A DNA stretch of 64,000 bases from Rhinopomastus cyanomelas (taxonomy: Eukaryota; Chordata; Aves; Bucerotiformes; Rhinopomastidae), in NCBI GenBank assembly GCA_013400115.1, contig VXBP01002706.1, forward strand, positions 62,001-126,000, given 5' to 3'. How positions within the stretch are numbered: the first letter of the stretch is position 1; every line of letters starts with the position of its first letter. Shown here piece by piece: positions 1 through 12,037 of this stretch. The notes beneath the pieces were generated by a model. It saw only the letters and a list, made by a program, of their open reading frames with translations. It ran no database searches and was not told the DNA's origin. The position numbers and the translations under genes were made by a program.

Positions 1-424
1 TCATAAAAACTAATTTCATGTGGTGAGATGGTAGAGCTTTACTCCCTGCCCCGCCCTGAATGAGGCTCAAACACTTTGAGGAATATTGTTAGACCATTTC
101 CAGTAGCCATCATCATGAAGACGAGTTACCAACCGTTTTGGAGGTAGCTCATCTTCCACCCCCATGGGACAGGACTGGGAAAATGAGTGTTTCACAGTTT
201 GTGCCGGCTTGTAGGCAGATGTATGTGTTGTCATGATCCCGTGGTGTCAACACAACAACAAAATTACTGCAGATTCCACCAACAAAGGACAACAAGTGTA
301 AAAATTGCAACATGCAAATCTATTCTGTTTAGAAATCGCGATGAAAACAAGGATCCTCTACAGCTTGTCAAAAGCAAGGGCAAATACCTTTCTGTCTTCT
401 CATGAGAGCTGGAACCCACTGCTG

Positions 425-832
425 TGGGGCCAGGCTGTGAGAGTTGGGGGTGTTTAGCTGGAGAAGCGAAGCTCTGGAGAGACCTTGGTGCAGCCTTTCA
501 GGGCTTAAAGGTGCAGTCAGAAAGATGTGGATGAACTTTTGAATTGGGGCTGCTGTGCCAGGACAAAGGGTGACGGTTAAACTGACAGAGGAAGATTCAG
601 ACTGGAGAGAAGGAAGAAATTGTTGCTGCTGAGGGTGCTGAGAGCCTGGCCTGGGTTGCCCAGACAGTTGAGAGAAACCCCATCCCTGGAACAATCCCAA
701 GTCAGGTTGGACCTTGGAGCTCTGAGCAACCTGCTCTGGCTGCAGATGTCCCTGCTCACTGTAGGAAGGTTGCACTAGATGACCTTGAAAGGTCCCGTCA
801 ACCCAAACCAATCTGTGATTCCACTGCAGGTG
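425..832 (+). mobile_element. CR1 LINE fragment, 3' end, old copy
   Basis: This is the 5'-truncated tail of a CR1 non-LTR retrotransposon read on the plus strand. It begins in the last part of ORF2, at a block equivalent to the GLFSLEKRRLRG region, and runs through the C-terminal block (a gcccagacagttgagagaaa stretch matches the usual LPREVVE codons). It ends in the 3' UTR motif gcactagatgaccttgaaag. It is heavily diverged, with several indels, so it is an old copy. An open frame on the other strand here has no meaning of its own. Confidence 0.8.
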
Positions 833-3800
833 GAATCTCACCTGAGGAACAGGTGAGCCTGTGTTACTGACCAAAACCAGTCACCCTCAGTGACTCCCTT
901 GTACTGCAGTGCCCACTCCAGTCAGATTAGGCATTGGCTAGAAGCTAAAGCTTTTGCTAAAGCTGTACAGGAATGGGGAGGGTGGTGAAAGGCAGAAGTT
1001 GCCTCCCTCACTTTCTTTACCCCCCTATCACAAAGCCAAAACTGAACATGGGGAAAAAATCATCCTCACTCCCTTACTATTTTTAACAAACTGATTGATC
1101 AGTTTAGAGTTGACCAGTCAGATCAATCAGTGTTTGTAGCTAAGCAATTCTTAGTGAGTACCAGCGAGAAATAAAACCCAGAGAATCCCAAAGAAAACAT
1201 TTTATCAGGCAGGACAGCGCTAACCAAACACACATTAGCAGAGTCTATTAAATCCAGTTGCAAACTACCTCATGCTACTACTTAAGCCTGACTTGTGAGT
1301 TCTGCCCTTGTTGTTTTAAGCCAAACGTCCCATTAACAGCTTTCAGGTTCGTGTTTAAACTCAGGAGGTTAAGTGAAATGCAGTTAAAGAGCCAGTCCCT
1401 TCACGTTAAGAGGATGAAAATATTTTTCTTACAGAAGGAACAGCCTCTGGCCATCTCCAAATTACAGCAAAGCTACAAATTACAACTTAAAACAAACGTG
1501 TTGGTGTGTCTGTTACTAGAGATCCAGTAGAGACCATGTGAAATGGCCTGAAGGGAGAATGTTCAGCCAAAAATATTTGCTGAGGTGAAAGCAGAAATCT
1601 TCTCTCCACAGATAAAAGCACCTCTGACAGCTCATCAAGTGGAGTACAAGAGTTAAGAACCACAGTCTGGCTTTGAAGGGTACGATCTCACCGGGTCCGT
1701 GGAAAGCTCTTTAGATAAATTATGAAAGAAATGGGTACTGGAGATGAAGGTGAGGGAAGAAAGGAGAGAGAGAACGAAGCCAAAATGGTTTGTAACAGAC
1801 ATCTGCTAAAATACTACTGAGGAACATGACTTTCATCAAAAAACTACAATCCAATCCCCAGTAAGAGCTGCTCCCCCAGGCAGTGAACAGCAGAGTTCCT
1901 GAGTTACTGTTGAACATCATTCACTGACCAAGTTGGATCCTTCTCCTCTCTGTTAGGACAGAGCCTGCCCTCTCCACACAGCAGGGAGAACTTCAGTCTG
2001 GCTTTTAAACAAAACCTCCAAATCCACAACTCTGGTTGAAATATGAAGAGATTGATGCAGAAAGCAGCATTGTCTCTTGTTTCTCCTTCTGAGCTGAGAA
2101 ACTTATTTTTTGCCTTTCACTGAGAACATGAATGAAAATAATGGATCTTCTCTCCCTGCCCCACCAGCAGCTGCCCACTGGAGAAGGGTCAAAGGAGCCA
2201 GGGCATCCTCGTATCCATGACTCCCTTCATGGACTCACACAGGTCTCTTTGCACGGGAGGTGCAGGCACCTGTGGGACCACTTTTGGACCAGCAGCTCCT
2301 CTTCATTTTCCCAAGCAGATGTTACAACTGCACTTGCCACTCAAGCAAGTCATTCAGCTGGAGACAGTGCTGCCCAGTGCTATATCCTCATTAAGATCAC
2401 TGGGGATTAATGATTCCCAGGGTTGGGCAGCCATGACTGCGGAGGTCCTACAGCCAGGAACCTCCTCACCCTCTCCAAGGCAAACTGATGGTGGGGCTTA
2501 TGGTTTGCCCCACAGAGTGTTTAAACTGAGAGTTCAGGAACAAGCTGGATTTCTTGCAGTGCTGCAGGTTTCTCGACAGGGTGGGTTACGTCCTCAATCC
2601 ACAGGAGGAGGGTTGACAGCTCTCCCTTCAACAGAACATGAAAACAAGGGAGACGACATCTCCACCTTGGTTTTAATAGTCTTTTTGTGAGTCACCATAT
2701 AGCACAAATTGAAAACAAAAATCTACCTCGCTGAGTCACTGGGAAAGTAAGTGCAAGAAAGGGGTTTGTTTTCCAAAATCTGGCTACTTGGGATAATAGG
2801 AACAGCTCATCTATCTGGGATTAACACATTTAGTACTTTGTGTCCAAGACCGGTTACAACACATTGAAGGGAATGCAAATGGACACAGAGAGGCTGTCAA
2901 ACCGGAGGGTGTTTATTACTGTATTGCCAACTGATTTTATGAACACAGTGAGTAATTAACATGTATTAACAAACTCCCTCTGACTTAAGTTAGTATTATT
3001 GTCTGAAGGGAGATGGGACTTAGTTTGAAGAAAAACAAATAAGTTTGATGTTAATAAGGACATGAACTTTATGAGAAGGAAACTCATGCTTTTTCACCCT
3101 TGCACTGGATTTCAAGCACCCCGTGTTGCAGTGAAACCCTGCACCAATTGCATTCACTGGGAAATTTGCTACTAACTTTGCTCTGATCGGGATTTTACTT
3201 GGGGGGGCCACATGTACTTCACTGCTTTGTGAGTAAACCCCAGAGTCCTATGATGTATACAACGAGGACGGAGCTCGGAAAAATCAGTAAACGTTCTAGT
3301 TTACACATTTTCCTAGCCTGCACACTTACACACACTAACACTTTGGGTAGCCACTGTGTTTTGGCAGCAGCTTCACTGCAGTTTTCAGCCAAGGGTCAGA
3401 ACTAAGTCCTTAGTTCTATTTTTGGATGATCAAACACAAACCCTTCTAAAACATTAGGGAAATTTCATCTGACCATAAAAAGGCTTGAACAATCACATTG
3501 CTTCAAACTCCTACCACAGATTACTAGTTCACATTCACTATGGAAACAGATTTTCAGTTCACTTGAGAAATAACTAAGTCATGAGGATTTAACTTCCCGT
3601 GCTGTTCATTAAAAATAATTTTGCGCTGCATAAAGGCTCGGCGCTGCGCAAGTGAGCGGTCAGGCTGCAGTATTCCCTTCAGCTGCACAGCACACATCTC
3701 AGATGCACCAAGGATGCGTTTCCCTGCGCAGTCCCCCGTTAGTGCTCATTTGCAAAGACAATCTCCAGAATAAGATGAGACTTCAGACACCCATTCAGTT

Positions 3801-3987
3801 TCCCACTCCTATATCGGCTCTTCCGAAAGGAACGCTGCTTACTGGTAGTCAATAAGGATTTTGTAATGGGAACATCTGTGCAACAGAAAATAGACTGAGA
3901 TCAAATTAATGGAATGTATCTCATCATTAAGCAGGTACTAAATAACATGACTTTTTTATCCACCAATAAACCTGACTCGATTCTTAC
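833..3987. other. Unique A+T-rich DNA, nothing recognised
   Basis: No CR1, other repeat or convincing exon was seen. An inverted pair (ctgattgatcag and agatcaatcag, 1090-1130) is too short to interpret. A CG-containing patch at 3623-3660 is small and not a CpG island. Confidence 0.5.
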
Positions 3988-4053
3988 CAAAGCTTCAGCC
4001 ACGGAAACACCAAAGGCGTTTAAAAACCCATGAGCAAGACGCTCTGCAAGACC
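3988..4053 (-). CDS. Candidate 66-bp exon, unidentified gene
   Basis: Minus-strand 66-bp segment, a multiple of three, with acceptor ttttcctttatttcgaaag and donor gctttg|gtaagaatc. It is open as GLAERLAHGFLNAFGVSVAE plus AL. No family is recognised. Confidence 0.28.
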
Positions 4054-4621
4054 CTTTCGAAATAAAGGAAAACATCTTTCTTTTTTTCTTTTTAAATTAA
4101 ATAACCAAACTCCTCTTAGGCAAAACATTAACTGCGGTCTGAGCATACAGAATTCCAAATTTTATAAGTTCCTGGCCTCAGCACAACAATAACTGGGCCA
4201 TATTGCCTACAAATAGCAATTAATTAAATTTAATAAGGAATGCTACCAGTTGTTCCTGGTTTTTAAAATCCTAGCCAGGCCCCTAAACAATGCTGCTTTT
4301 CTTATACCAATTTCCAAACATTTAAAAATCCAATTGAACAAAATCGTCTTCAATGCTGGAGAAAATCCCAACACATAAAAACTCACTGAAATGGTTGGAA
4401 AAAGCAGCTAGATCTACGTGGCAGAGGAAATGCCAGGTTTTGAACAAGCTGCCAAACACCTCCCTCTCAGCAGAGCAATCACAAATAGAATTCTTCTCAC
4501 AAATATAATTTATCTTTAATAACGCAGAGAGAAGTTTTTCCCCTATCACTGAACTCTGAATTAGGCGCTCATAGAGCAAATATTAGGGGAAATGAACTTG
4601 GTGTGCTGAGAATTCTCTGTT

Positions 4622-5093
4622 CACAGAATCACAGAATTATTGAGGCTGGAAAAGACCTCTGAGCTCATCCAGCCCAGCCCAGGACCTAACATCACCACAT
4701 CGGCCAGATCAGGACACTAAGGGCCACAGCCAGGCTGTCCTTCAACAGCTCCAGGGATGGGGACTCCACCACTGCCCTGGGCAGTCCATTCCAGCCTCTG
4801 ATCAGCAATTCCATGAGGAAGGGCTTCCTAACATCCAAGCTAAGACTCTCCACTAGCAGTTTCAGACCCTGCCTTCTCATCCTGTCACTAGTTACCTGGG
4901 ACAAGAGCCTGACCCCCACTTGACTACAACCACCCTTCAGAGAAACGGAGAGAGGGAGAAGGGCTCCCCTGAGTCTCCTCTTCTCCAGGTTAAACACCCC
5001 CCCGCTCCCTCAGCCTTTCCTCATCAGTCTTTCCCTCCAGTCCCTTGCCCAGCCTTGTTGCTCCTCTGGACCCACTCCAGTACCTCAATATCC
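4622..5093 (-). mobile_element. CR1 LINE fragment, 3' end
   Basis: Minus-strand CR1 tail of about 470 bp. The 3' end lies at the low coordinate (tcacagaatcacagaatt, the reverse complement of the avian CR1 terminal repeat). Moving up, the sequence gives the 3' UTR, the ORF2 C-terminus (LLVESLSLDVRKPFL-like residues) and the FNLEKRRLRGALLPL block, then stops near a leucine/arginine-rich segment. The subfamily resembles the copy at 18545-18752, which shares its 'gaggctggaaaagacctct' end. Confidence 0.88.
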
Positions 5094-6008
5094 ACTATGT
5101 ATGCAGAAGATTTTTCCCTTTCTCCTTCCAGTGAAGAGGAGGGTGATCGTAAAATTATTTGTCTCTCTTTGGTAACTGAATATAAGGCTACACCATCCCA
5201 CAGAATGCAGAGGGGAAAAGTTCAAGCATGATACAAGCTCATCTGAACTCCTGGCCAATGTGATAAATGGGAAACCAGCAACATTTTTCCAACAGCCTTC
5301 TACAAAAAGGTGTTACCTGAGGAGACACGGTGAAATAAAGGGACGAACTGCTCTTGGAAATTAAAGAGAGATCAAAGGCTGTAGAGGAAGAACATCACAA
5401 ATTGCCGGCTTCTCAGTAAGAAAGTTACCAAGTAATTGATCGTGTAAAACCATAAAAGACAATCACAGCAGGCATCAGGCTGTCCCACCTATGTTTGGAA
5501 GGAAAGGTTCATGCAGTGGGCAAGGAAAACCCATCAGACTGGAAAGCCATCTGATTATTCCACTGTATTACGTGTTTACTCTGCCATTACTCTCATTCCA
5601 TGTTTTAAACAGACTCATCCACTTCCTCGTTCGTCCTTAATGCCTCCAACACTGTGTTAAAAATGACAAGTTCTGCAGAATTAGCACAGAAAACACAAGA
5701 GCCACAGGAATTCCTTCAGCATACTCTGGATTGGGAAAAACCCACAATAAGTGGGTAACAATGGCAAACTGCAACCATTCCAAGGGTCGTGTGTATGGAC
5801 AGCTACCACCTTTCCTTACCAAACTTTGGGTTTTGTTAGAAATTAGTATCAAATTGTGAAGTTTTCAAACCAACTTCGGCAGAAAATTCTACATCAGATT
5901 CCAAATCCTCTGTTTCAGACAGAGAATGCTTATGAAGAGGATGCGCAGAGGATGCCCGCTTATAAGGGCAACCGTTGCTATTTAACATTACAGAAGAGCA
6001 GATACTTA
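5094..6008. other. Unique DNA with a weak minus-strand open segment
   Basis: Mostly featureless. A minus-strand frame at 5836-5960 (ASSAHPLHKHSLSETEDLES, then DVEFSAEVGLKTSQFDTNF) looks protein-like and follows an AG (gcccttataag), but no convincing donor exists and it ends in a stop. It is not called as an exon. Confidence 0.4.
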
Positions 6009-6240
6009 GAGAATCATTTGGGTTGGAAAAGACTTTCAAGATCATTGAGTTCAACCATGAATCCAGCTGAGCCAAGGCCACTGCTTTGAAACACATCCAA
6101 TTTCAATCCCCTCCTTCAGCAGCCTGCTCCAAGGCCTGAGGACCCTTTCCAGGAAGTTGTTTTTCCTCATGTCCAACCTAAATTTCCCTGGTGCAGCTTG
6201 AAGCCATTTCCTCTTGGTCTATTGCTTGTTACTTGGAGGA
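6009..6240 (-). mobile_element. CR1 3' tail of a chimeric repeat (copy 1)
   Basis: Minus-strand CR1 tail whose 3' end is at the low coordinate. It covers the 3' UTR and the ORF2 C-terminal codons, and stops after the motif ttgcttgttacttggagga. The sequence beyond that point (6241-6480) is not CR1, but it is found joined to the same CR1 breakpoint in a second place (20436-20972). The two together form one unit and should be read with the next entry. Confidence 0.85.
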
Positions 6241-6480
6241 TAAGATAGGAACTCCTCAAAATGAAAGGTCATTGAGTCTTGTGTTCCCAGCACAAACCAT
6301 AGAACAGTAGAGCTTTCCTGGCTGTGAGCATCTCAGGAAGGATGAGATCCAACCAGATGGACCCCTCCCAGCTCTTCCACTTCCTTAAGACTCTCCTCAT
6401 GTTCATGGAACAAAACATACAGGAACCACTTGCACAAGAAAGTGCTGTTGCATGCATTCAGATTTCTAGCAGGAATGTTC
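6241..6480 (-). repeat. Non-CR1 body of chimeric CR1-tailed repeat (copy 1)
   Basis: About 240 bp, clearly similar to 20721-20972: both contain agcacaaacca, gaacagtagagcttt, caggaaggatgag, tccaaccagatgga and caggaaccact in the same order with small differences. In both copies it abuts a minus-strand CR1 tail at the same CR1 position. The order on the minus strand is therefore body first, CR1 3' end last. That is the arrangement of a SINE-like element mobilised by CR1 machinery, or of a duplicated segment. I do not recognise the body. No convincing tRNA-type A/B box pair is visible, although ggttggatctcatcc is weakly B-box-like. Confidence 0.6.
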
Positions 6481-6979
6481 AAAAGTAAAGAAAGAGGAAA
6501 ACAGCAGCCGAGTTGCTTTTTGAAGCCATTTTTCCCCTGGTTGGCAGCCTCTGAACCCCTCCCAGCCCAGAGCCCTCCTGCCTGTTTGGTCTGGGGCTCA
6601 GTGTGCCAGCAGCACTCAGTAAATAAAAACACTGACCCCAAACTGCACACATTATTTGCAGCTCAATAAAAAATAACTCTGGGTCTTTGACACATGTTTA
6701 TATAACACCTCATATAAAAGGGGTTGTTACCTCCTCAAGAAGAAACACGCGGCACAAGCCAAAGTCTGGAAGCATTTTGTAACTAAGAAAATGAAATCTA
6801 TGAAGCTCAATTGAGAGGGTTTTCCTAAGTTTTCTAGAAGTAGGATTCAGGACTGAGATAAAGCTATACAGACTTGCCAAAATAAACCAAGAAAGCCACT
6901 CTCTGATGAAGTGGTCTGACTACCCTGGTTTATTTATGTTTGCACACAACTCTGTGATATGTGACAAGCGTCTCAGCTA

Positions 6980-8336
6980 AAGGGTAAGGAGGACCCAAGT
7001 AATCATAGACCAGTCAGCCTCACTTCCATCCCAGGAAAGGTCATGGAACAATTTGACCTGGACTTCAGGCACATGAAGGACAAGAGGTACATTAAGGACA
7101 GTCAGCATGGCTTCACAAAGGCAAAGACGTGCTTGACCAACCTGATAGCCTTTTATGAGGGCATAAACAGGTGGATAGATGATGGCAGAGTGGTGAATGT
7201 GGTCTGTCTTGATTTTATTAAGTCATTTGACAAAGTCTCCCACAGCATCCTCGTAGCCAAACTGAGGCAGCGTGGACTAGATGATCGGGTAGTGAGGTAG
7301 AATGTGAACTGGCTCCAGGATAGAAGCCAGAGAGTGGTGGTCAATGGGACAGAGTCTAGTTGGAGGCCTGTAACTAGTGGACTGGCCCAAGGGTTGGTAC
7401 TGGGACCAGTCCTGTTCAATCTATTCATTGATGACTTGGATGAGGGATTGGCATGCACTGTCAGCAAGTTTGCTGATGACACAAAGCTGGGAGGTGTCAC
7501 TGACACCCCTGCAGACTGTGCTGCCATTCAGGGAGACCTGCACAGGCTGCAGAGCTGGGCAGGGAGAAATGTAATGAAGTAGAACAAGGGTAAGTGTAGA
7601 GTCTTGCATCTGGGCAAGAATATGCCCAGGTACCAGTATAGGTTGGGGACTGAGCTGTTGGAGGGCAGTGTAGGAGAAAGGGACGTGGGGGTCCTAGTGG
7701 ACAGCAGGACGACTATGAGCCAGCAACGTGCTCTTGTGGCCAAGAGGGCCAACAGCATCCTGGGGTGGATCAGTATGGGGGGCTGGTTAGCAGATCGAGA
7801 GAGGTTCTTCTCCCCCTCTGCTCTGCCCTGCTGAGACCACATCAGGAGTACTGTGTCCAGTTCTGGCCCCCTCACTTCAAGAGGTCACAGACCTGCTGGA
7901 GGGTGTCCAGCATAGAGCCACGAGAATGATGAAGGAAGTAGAGCACCTCCTTTATGACGAAAGGCTGAAGGAGATGGGTCTCTTTAGCTTGTAGAAGAGG
8001 AGACTGAGGGTTGACCTCATTAATGTCTATAAATATGTGAGGGGTGGGTGTCAGGAGGATGGAGCCAGGCTCTTCTCATTGTCATCTAGTGATAGGACAA
8101 GGGGCAATGGGGGTAAGCTGGAACATAGGAGGTTCCATATAAATATCAGACGTAACTTCTGCACAGTAAGCAACAGGCTGCCCAGGGTTGTTGTGGAGTC
8201 TCCTTCACTGGAGACATTTAAAACTCGCCTGGATGTGATCCTGTGCGACTTGGTCTAGGTGATCCTGCTGTGTCAGGGGGATTGGACTAGATGATCTTTC
8301 GATGTCCATTCCAATCCCTAATGATTCTATGATTCT
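6980..8336 (+). mobile_element. CR1 LINE, 5'-truncated, with decayed RT and complete 3' end
   Basis: Plus-strand CR1 of about 1.36 kb, beginning inside the RT domain (NHRPVSLTSIPGK) and ending with the terminal sequence aatgattctatgattctat. Between these lie the RT palm, the C-terminal part of ORF2 and the 3' UTR. It belongs to the same broad subfamily as 42968-43425 and 63295-63695, which share the GGCQEDGARLFS segment. Confidence 0.93.
7003..8258 (+). pseudogene. CR1 ORF2 reverse transcriptase remnant
   Basis: ORF2 of CR1 encodes an endonuclease plus RT. Only the RT and C-terminal part remain here, in at least four pieces broken by stops and frame changes (stop codons near 7298 and 7580, further breaks after 7830 and near 7990). 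The catalytic palm block is still readable as FADDTKLGG near 7470-7496. The adjoining PQG motif is altered (TSGLAQGLVLGP in place of the usual VPQGSVLGP), and SKAFD has become IKSFD. It cannot encode a working enzyme. Confidence 0.88.
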
Positions 8337-9035
8337 ATCAACTTATCACACATCTCCTCCTTATCACACACTGCAGTGCTTACACTGGGAAAATTAATAT
8401 TATAGCATTTTAATCTTTATTATTCTCTACAGTTTGGAGTGACCTGTCTCTTTGACTTTATAAATAACCCAAATACTCTGAACGCTTAATGTGCTATCAC
8501 CATAGCAATGTTTTTTTCCAAAGGATGAGTCAAACTCTTACTCCAAAATGAAATGCTTTTTTTCTTCAGTTACATCTCTTCTTGTGGCACTCAAGTTTTA
8601 TAGTCAAAAATCCCTTTCTTCATCAAGCAAATGTAATTGCGACAATCATAATAAACCTTCCCTAAAGATGAAACACTGGGTCTTATATAAGATGTGTTTA
8701 CAACATTTACAACCTTCTTAATTCTTTTGTTCATGGAGCATTTGCTATGACACAGAGCCTGTCATTCGCATCAGCTCTGTGATTCATCGGCCTTCGCTAC
8801 ACTTTTCTCCTAACCTGTCTCCTCTAATTTTTTGTTTAACTTATCAGTGTTTAGGTGCTGCTCTTCTTCTGCAGATGCTGAACCCAGCTCTTTCAGTAGC
8901 ACTAGATAAGGTATAAAACGTTTCAAAAGTGGTTGAGCACTGCCATTTACTCTGACTCATTTCTGCAGTGACTACTGTTTCCTGCAAAAGAAAAGCTACT
9001 GTTACTTGTCCTATAATTACAAAGAGTTAACTCAC
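8337..9035. other. Unique DNA, nothing recognised
   Basis: A+T-rich with no repeat family and no open frame of note. Confidence 0.5.
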
Positions 9036-9138
9036 CCAGGAGGTAGAAGACATGATGCAGCAAAACAGACCCCCAGGAGCAGTGTTTAGCATTTAGGGGA
9101 AGCCAGAGCAGTCTTTTGGTGCCCACAGTCATGCTCCA
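9036..9138 (-). CDS. Weak candidate exon, unidentified gene
   Basis: Minus-strand segment with a strong donor (cctgg|gtgagtt) and a moderate acceptor (ggttgtaaccaaggcag). It is open as WSMTVGTKRLLWLPLNAKHC, then SWGSVLLHHVFYLL. The acceptor choice is uncertain. Confidence 0.2.
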
Positions 9139-9326
9139 CTGCCTTGGTTACAACCAGCAGAAAAAACCCACAAAGAACTGGAATAAATAATGTTTCAGGT
9201 GGGTAAAGGGGCATCCCTGAAGATCCAGGACAGTCTGTGAACCACCCACACACTGCAAACCCTGGGATGTCTCTGCTAACACAGGTTTTGGCAGGACTAA
9301 CAGGCATGACCAGGGAAGAACTGTTC

Positions 9327-9604
9327 ACAAGGGCAGGGAACGGTAGAACAAGGGGTCATGGTTTGAAGCTGGAAAAGGGCAGATTTAGGTTAGACATCAA
9401 GAAAAAGTTGTTTAATCTGAGAGTGATGGATACCTGGAACAGGTTGCCTAGGGAAGTGGTGAAGGTCCCATCCCTGGAGCCAAACAAGGTCAGGATGAAT
9501 GTGGCTCTGGGCAATCTGGTCTGGTGAGTGATGGCCCTGCTTGGTGCAGGGGGGTTGGAGTAGGTGACCTTTGAGGGTCTTTTCCAGCCCTGTCACTCTC
9601 TGTA
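9327..9604 (+). mobile_element. CR1 LINE fragment, 3' end
   Basis: Plus-strand tail of about 280 bp covering the ORF2 C-terminus (RTRGHGLKLEKGRFRLDIKKK, with RLPREVV following) and the 3' UTR (gggggttggagtaggtgacctttgagggtcttttccagc). The end is worn: the octamer tail has become cactctctgtaaa. Confidence 0.88.
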
Positions 9605-10439
9605 AAATCCAATTCAGCCTGGCTTCCGCCTTTTCAATGAGATCGTATCTTGTCTTGGAAATAAATTTCCTGAGCGGCTGTAGCCACTGGAAGTCAAAGC
9701 TACCAAAACAAAGACACACATGCAACGGAAAGCAAGGTCTGAGCCAGGGCCTAGTCCTGTGCACGGGAAGGAACTAGAAAAGATTAGTAAATGAAGTCCC
9801 AGCTCATCCTGACCTTATGGCAGGGGGGCTGGAGCTTTAAGGTCTCTACATGTCCGAACTGTTATATGAGACCATCAAACGATTGGTTTGATACTTCCAA
9901 CAAACATGTTGCAAAGAAAATTCTAAACACTGAAAAATTCCCTAAACGTGTCGCTGTTGGGTTTTTTCCCAAGATTAAGTCTACTTCAAGAGAAGGGGAC
10001 AAGGAAGGAGGCAAAAAAACATTTCTGTTTCATCTATTTCAGCTAAGACAGACCTTAGTAGGATACAGAACTGCTCATCTGGCTCTCTGAGGTTCCAGCA
10101 GAACACACAAATCGTTGGAAAGCTGGGGAGAAAAATCAAAATTATCTAAACGCCCGAGGCTGTAAGAAGCTCTGCAGCAGAAGCAATACCATCACAAGCC
10201 ACAGCTAGCATTCCCCTGGCCAGTCACGGGAGATTCCTCCTATCCTTTTGTCTCCTGAAATGACAGTTGAGAACCTCAAACATTTTTGGCAAGCAACAAA
10301 AAAGATGGATAACTCAACATAAAAACTCAACAACATAAAAAGAGTTTCAGAGGACGTGTTTAGGGAAGGAACAGATGAGAAGCAGGTGTCTGCTCTCTGC
10401 TGATAAAATGATGGCTTTTCAGGGTTGTAGAACTGTAGG

Positions 10440-10530
10440 GTCATAAAATCACAGAATTATTTCTGTTGGAAAGGACCTTTTAGATTGAGTCCAACCATTA
10501 ACCCAACTGTATCAAACCCACCGGGTCACC
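10440..10530 (-). mobile_element. CR1 LINE 3' UTR stub
   Basis: Short minus-strand remnant consisting of the CR1 end (tcataaaatcacagaatt) and the adjacent ttggaaaggaccttttagattgagtccaacc block, followed by part of the coding end (ccaccgggtcacc). No coding information is left. Confidence 0.75.
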
Positions 10531-11900
10531 ACGGAAATAACAGAAACTTGTAGAAGAACATAAACCCTGAGAAGGCTTCCCTTGCTGGGCTTTCAAACAA
10601 CAAATATATGATTTCAAGCGTCTACTGTTACTAGCTAAAGCCCAAGGGTCAGAGATTCCCTTCCTAATTTAGGGAATGACCCAGACCATTTTTTTTTCTA
10701 TTTTTCTGACCGCTTTCTATAGGTCTGAGCCAACCTATAGAGAACACAGACTCTGAGAAGACTTGTTGCATCTTCTGCCACTGAGGAGTGTTTGAGATTA
10801 CAGCTCCCTACAACTACAGCCCACTGGATGCCATACATCTGCCCAGGTCCTAGCCTCCATACAGGCCCATGAAAGACCAGCACCAAGCTCTGGACCACAG
10901 GTTCCCCAGCCTCACATGTGCTCAGCAAGAACTGCACTAATGAGAAACTAATGAGAGCAGAACATATCTTCATTGCAAAAACCTGGTTTAACATTTTCAC
11001 ATGCCCATTAATGGCTTTCTCCATACTTGGAGCTTCTCTAAACCACAAAAGCAGCAAAAGAAGGGCAAATGAAGAAGCAGAAGGGCCCCTGAGCATCAAC
11101 TCCTCAAACACATTCTCTATAGAGGAAGTCCATGTCATGGAAACAATTGTTTCAAGGATGTATACAAAGGGTTAATTTAAATGTGGTACTCAAACAACTC
11201 TCTGGATTGCCCAAAGGAGTTGGTGGAGTCCTAATTACTGAAGAAACACAGACCATCTCCTGGTAGACAGCACCTATCACTACCAAGAAGTGATGCAGCT
11301 TGCATATTACTTCACCACCAGTGCAAAGCAGGACAGCAAGCCCCTCAGACAGCTGTGTCTGTAATACTGACCCATACCACAGGGTCACACCAGAGTGTAA
11401 CATGTTACTGGGTGCTGCCCAGAACTGAAAAGAAAACCCTGGGAATCAGAGCGCCCTTCTAGCAATATCTTTGCTTTTTCACCTTACTTTTCTCACAGGT
11501 TACCTCTCAAAGCACATGCTCAAATCCACTTACTCTTCAGCCTTCCTCAGCTGCAATGCAAGAAGTAAACCCTCCCTGCCTCTGGCAGAAGTGCTGTGTT
11601 TCCAAGCACAGAACCCCAGTAAGCTCTAAGCAGCCTCTTTCACCTGCTGAAAAGTTCACCTCTTCCTTGAATTGACACCAGGCTACCAGAAGACAAAACT
11701 CTTTGGTGTCTTCAACAGCTGCTTTTCACTGCAAGTCAAGAGGGGAGACTCAGAAGCAAAGGAGAGAGTTTTCCAAATAAATGGGCACTACTTTATGACA
11801 CTTTGCAGGCAGAGATGGTGAGAGTGACTAACGACTTCCCAGTGCTTCAACAAAACCTGTGCTTCAGCTGGTTTCCCCCAGCAGTGAGCTGTGTTCTTAC
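10531..11900. other. Unique DNA with a long but unsupported open frame
   Basis: A 146-codon minus-strand frame (11138-10698) spans part of this stretch, but I see no family match and no clear splice pair, and a plus-strand frame overlaps it. It is left unassigned. Confidence 0.4.
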
Positions 11901-12037
11901 ACACATGGCAGAGGTGCGTGGTGAGATCCTGGGCTCCGATGACTAAGAACAACAATAGCCCAATCAAGGAGCAGAGAAGTATTTTCTGGAGCTGAAAGCT
12001 TATGCAGAAAAGTTTCAGCAGCTTCCTGCTGGCTGAG
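11901..12037 (-). CDS. Candidate exon, unidentified gene
   Basis: Minus-strand 137-bp segment with acceptor catttctctgtgctcag and donor tgtgt|gtaagaac. The open frame reads LSQQEAAETFLHKLSAPENT, then SLLLDWAIVVLSHRSPGSHH and APLPC, and leaves with two bases. A second AG five bases in would make it a symmetric phase-2 exon of 132 bp. The translation looks like helical-repeat protein, but no family is recognised. Confidence 0.33.

Noticed and set aside
368..874. A 168-codon minus-strand open frame
   Set aside because: It runs antisense to a CR1 tail (425-832). Antisense frames in CR1 are common because the 3' part has few stops, and there is no independent family match.
1084..1130. Short inverted repeat around tgatcaatcag
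   Set aside because: Too short and imperfect to support a hairpin or transposon end.
10698..11138. A 146-codon minus-strand frame with a hydrophobic stretch
   Set aside because: No recognised domain, no clear splice signals, and an overlapping plus-strand frame of similar quality. Length alone is not enough in this composition.
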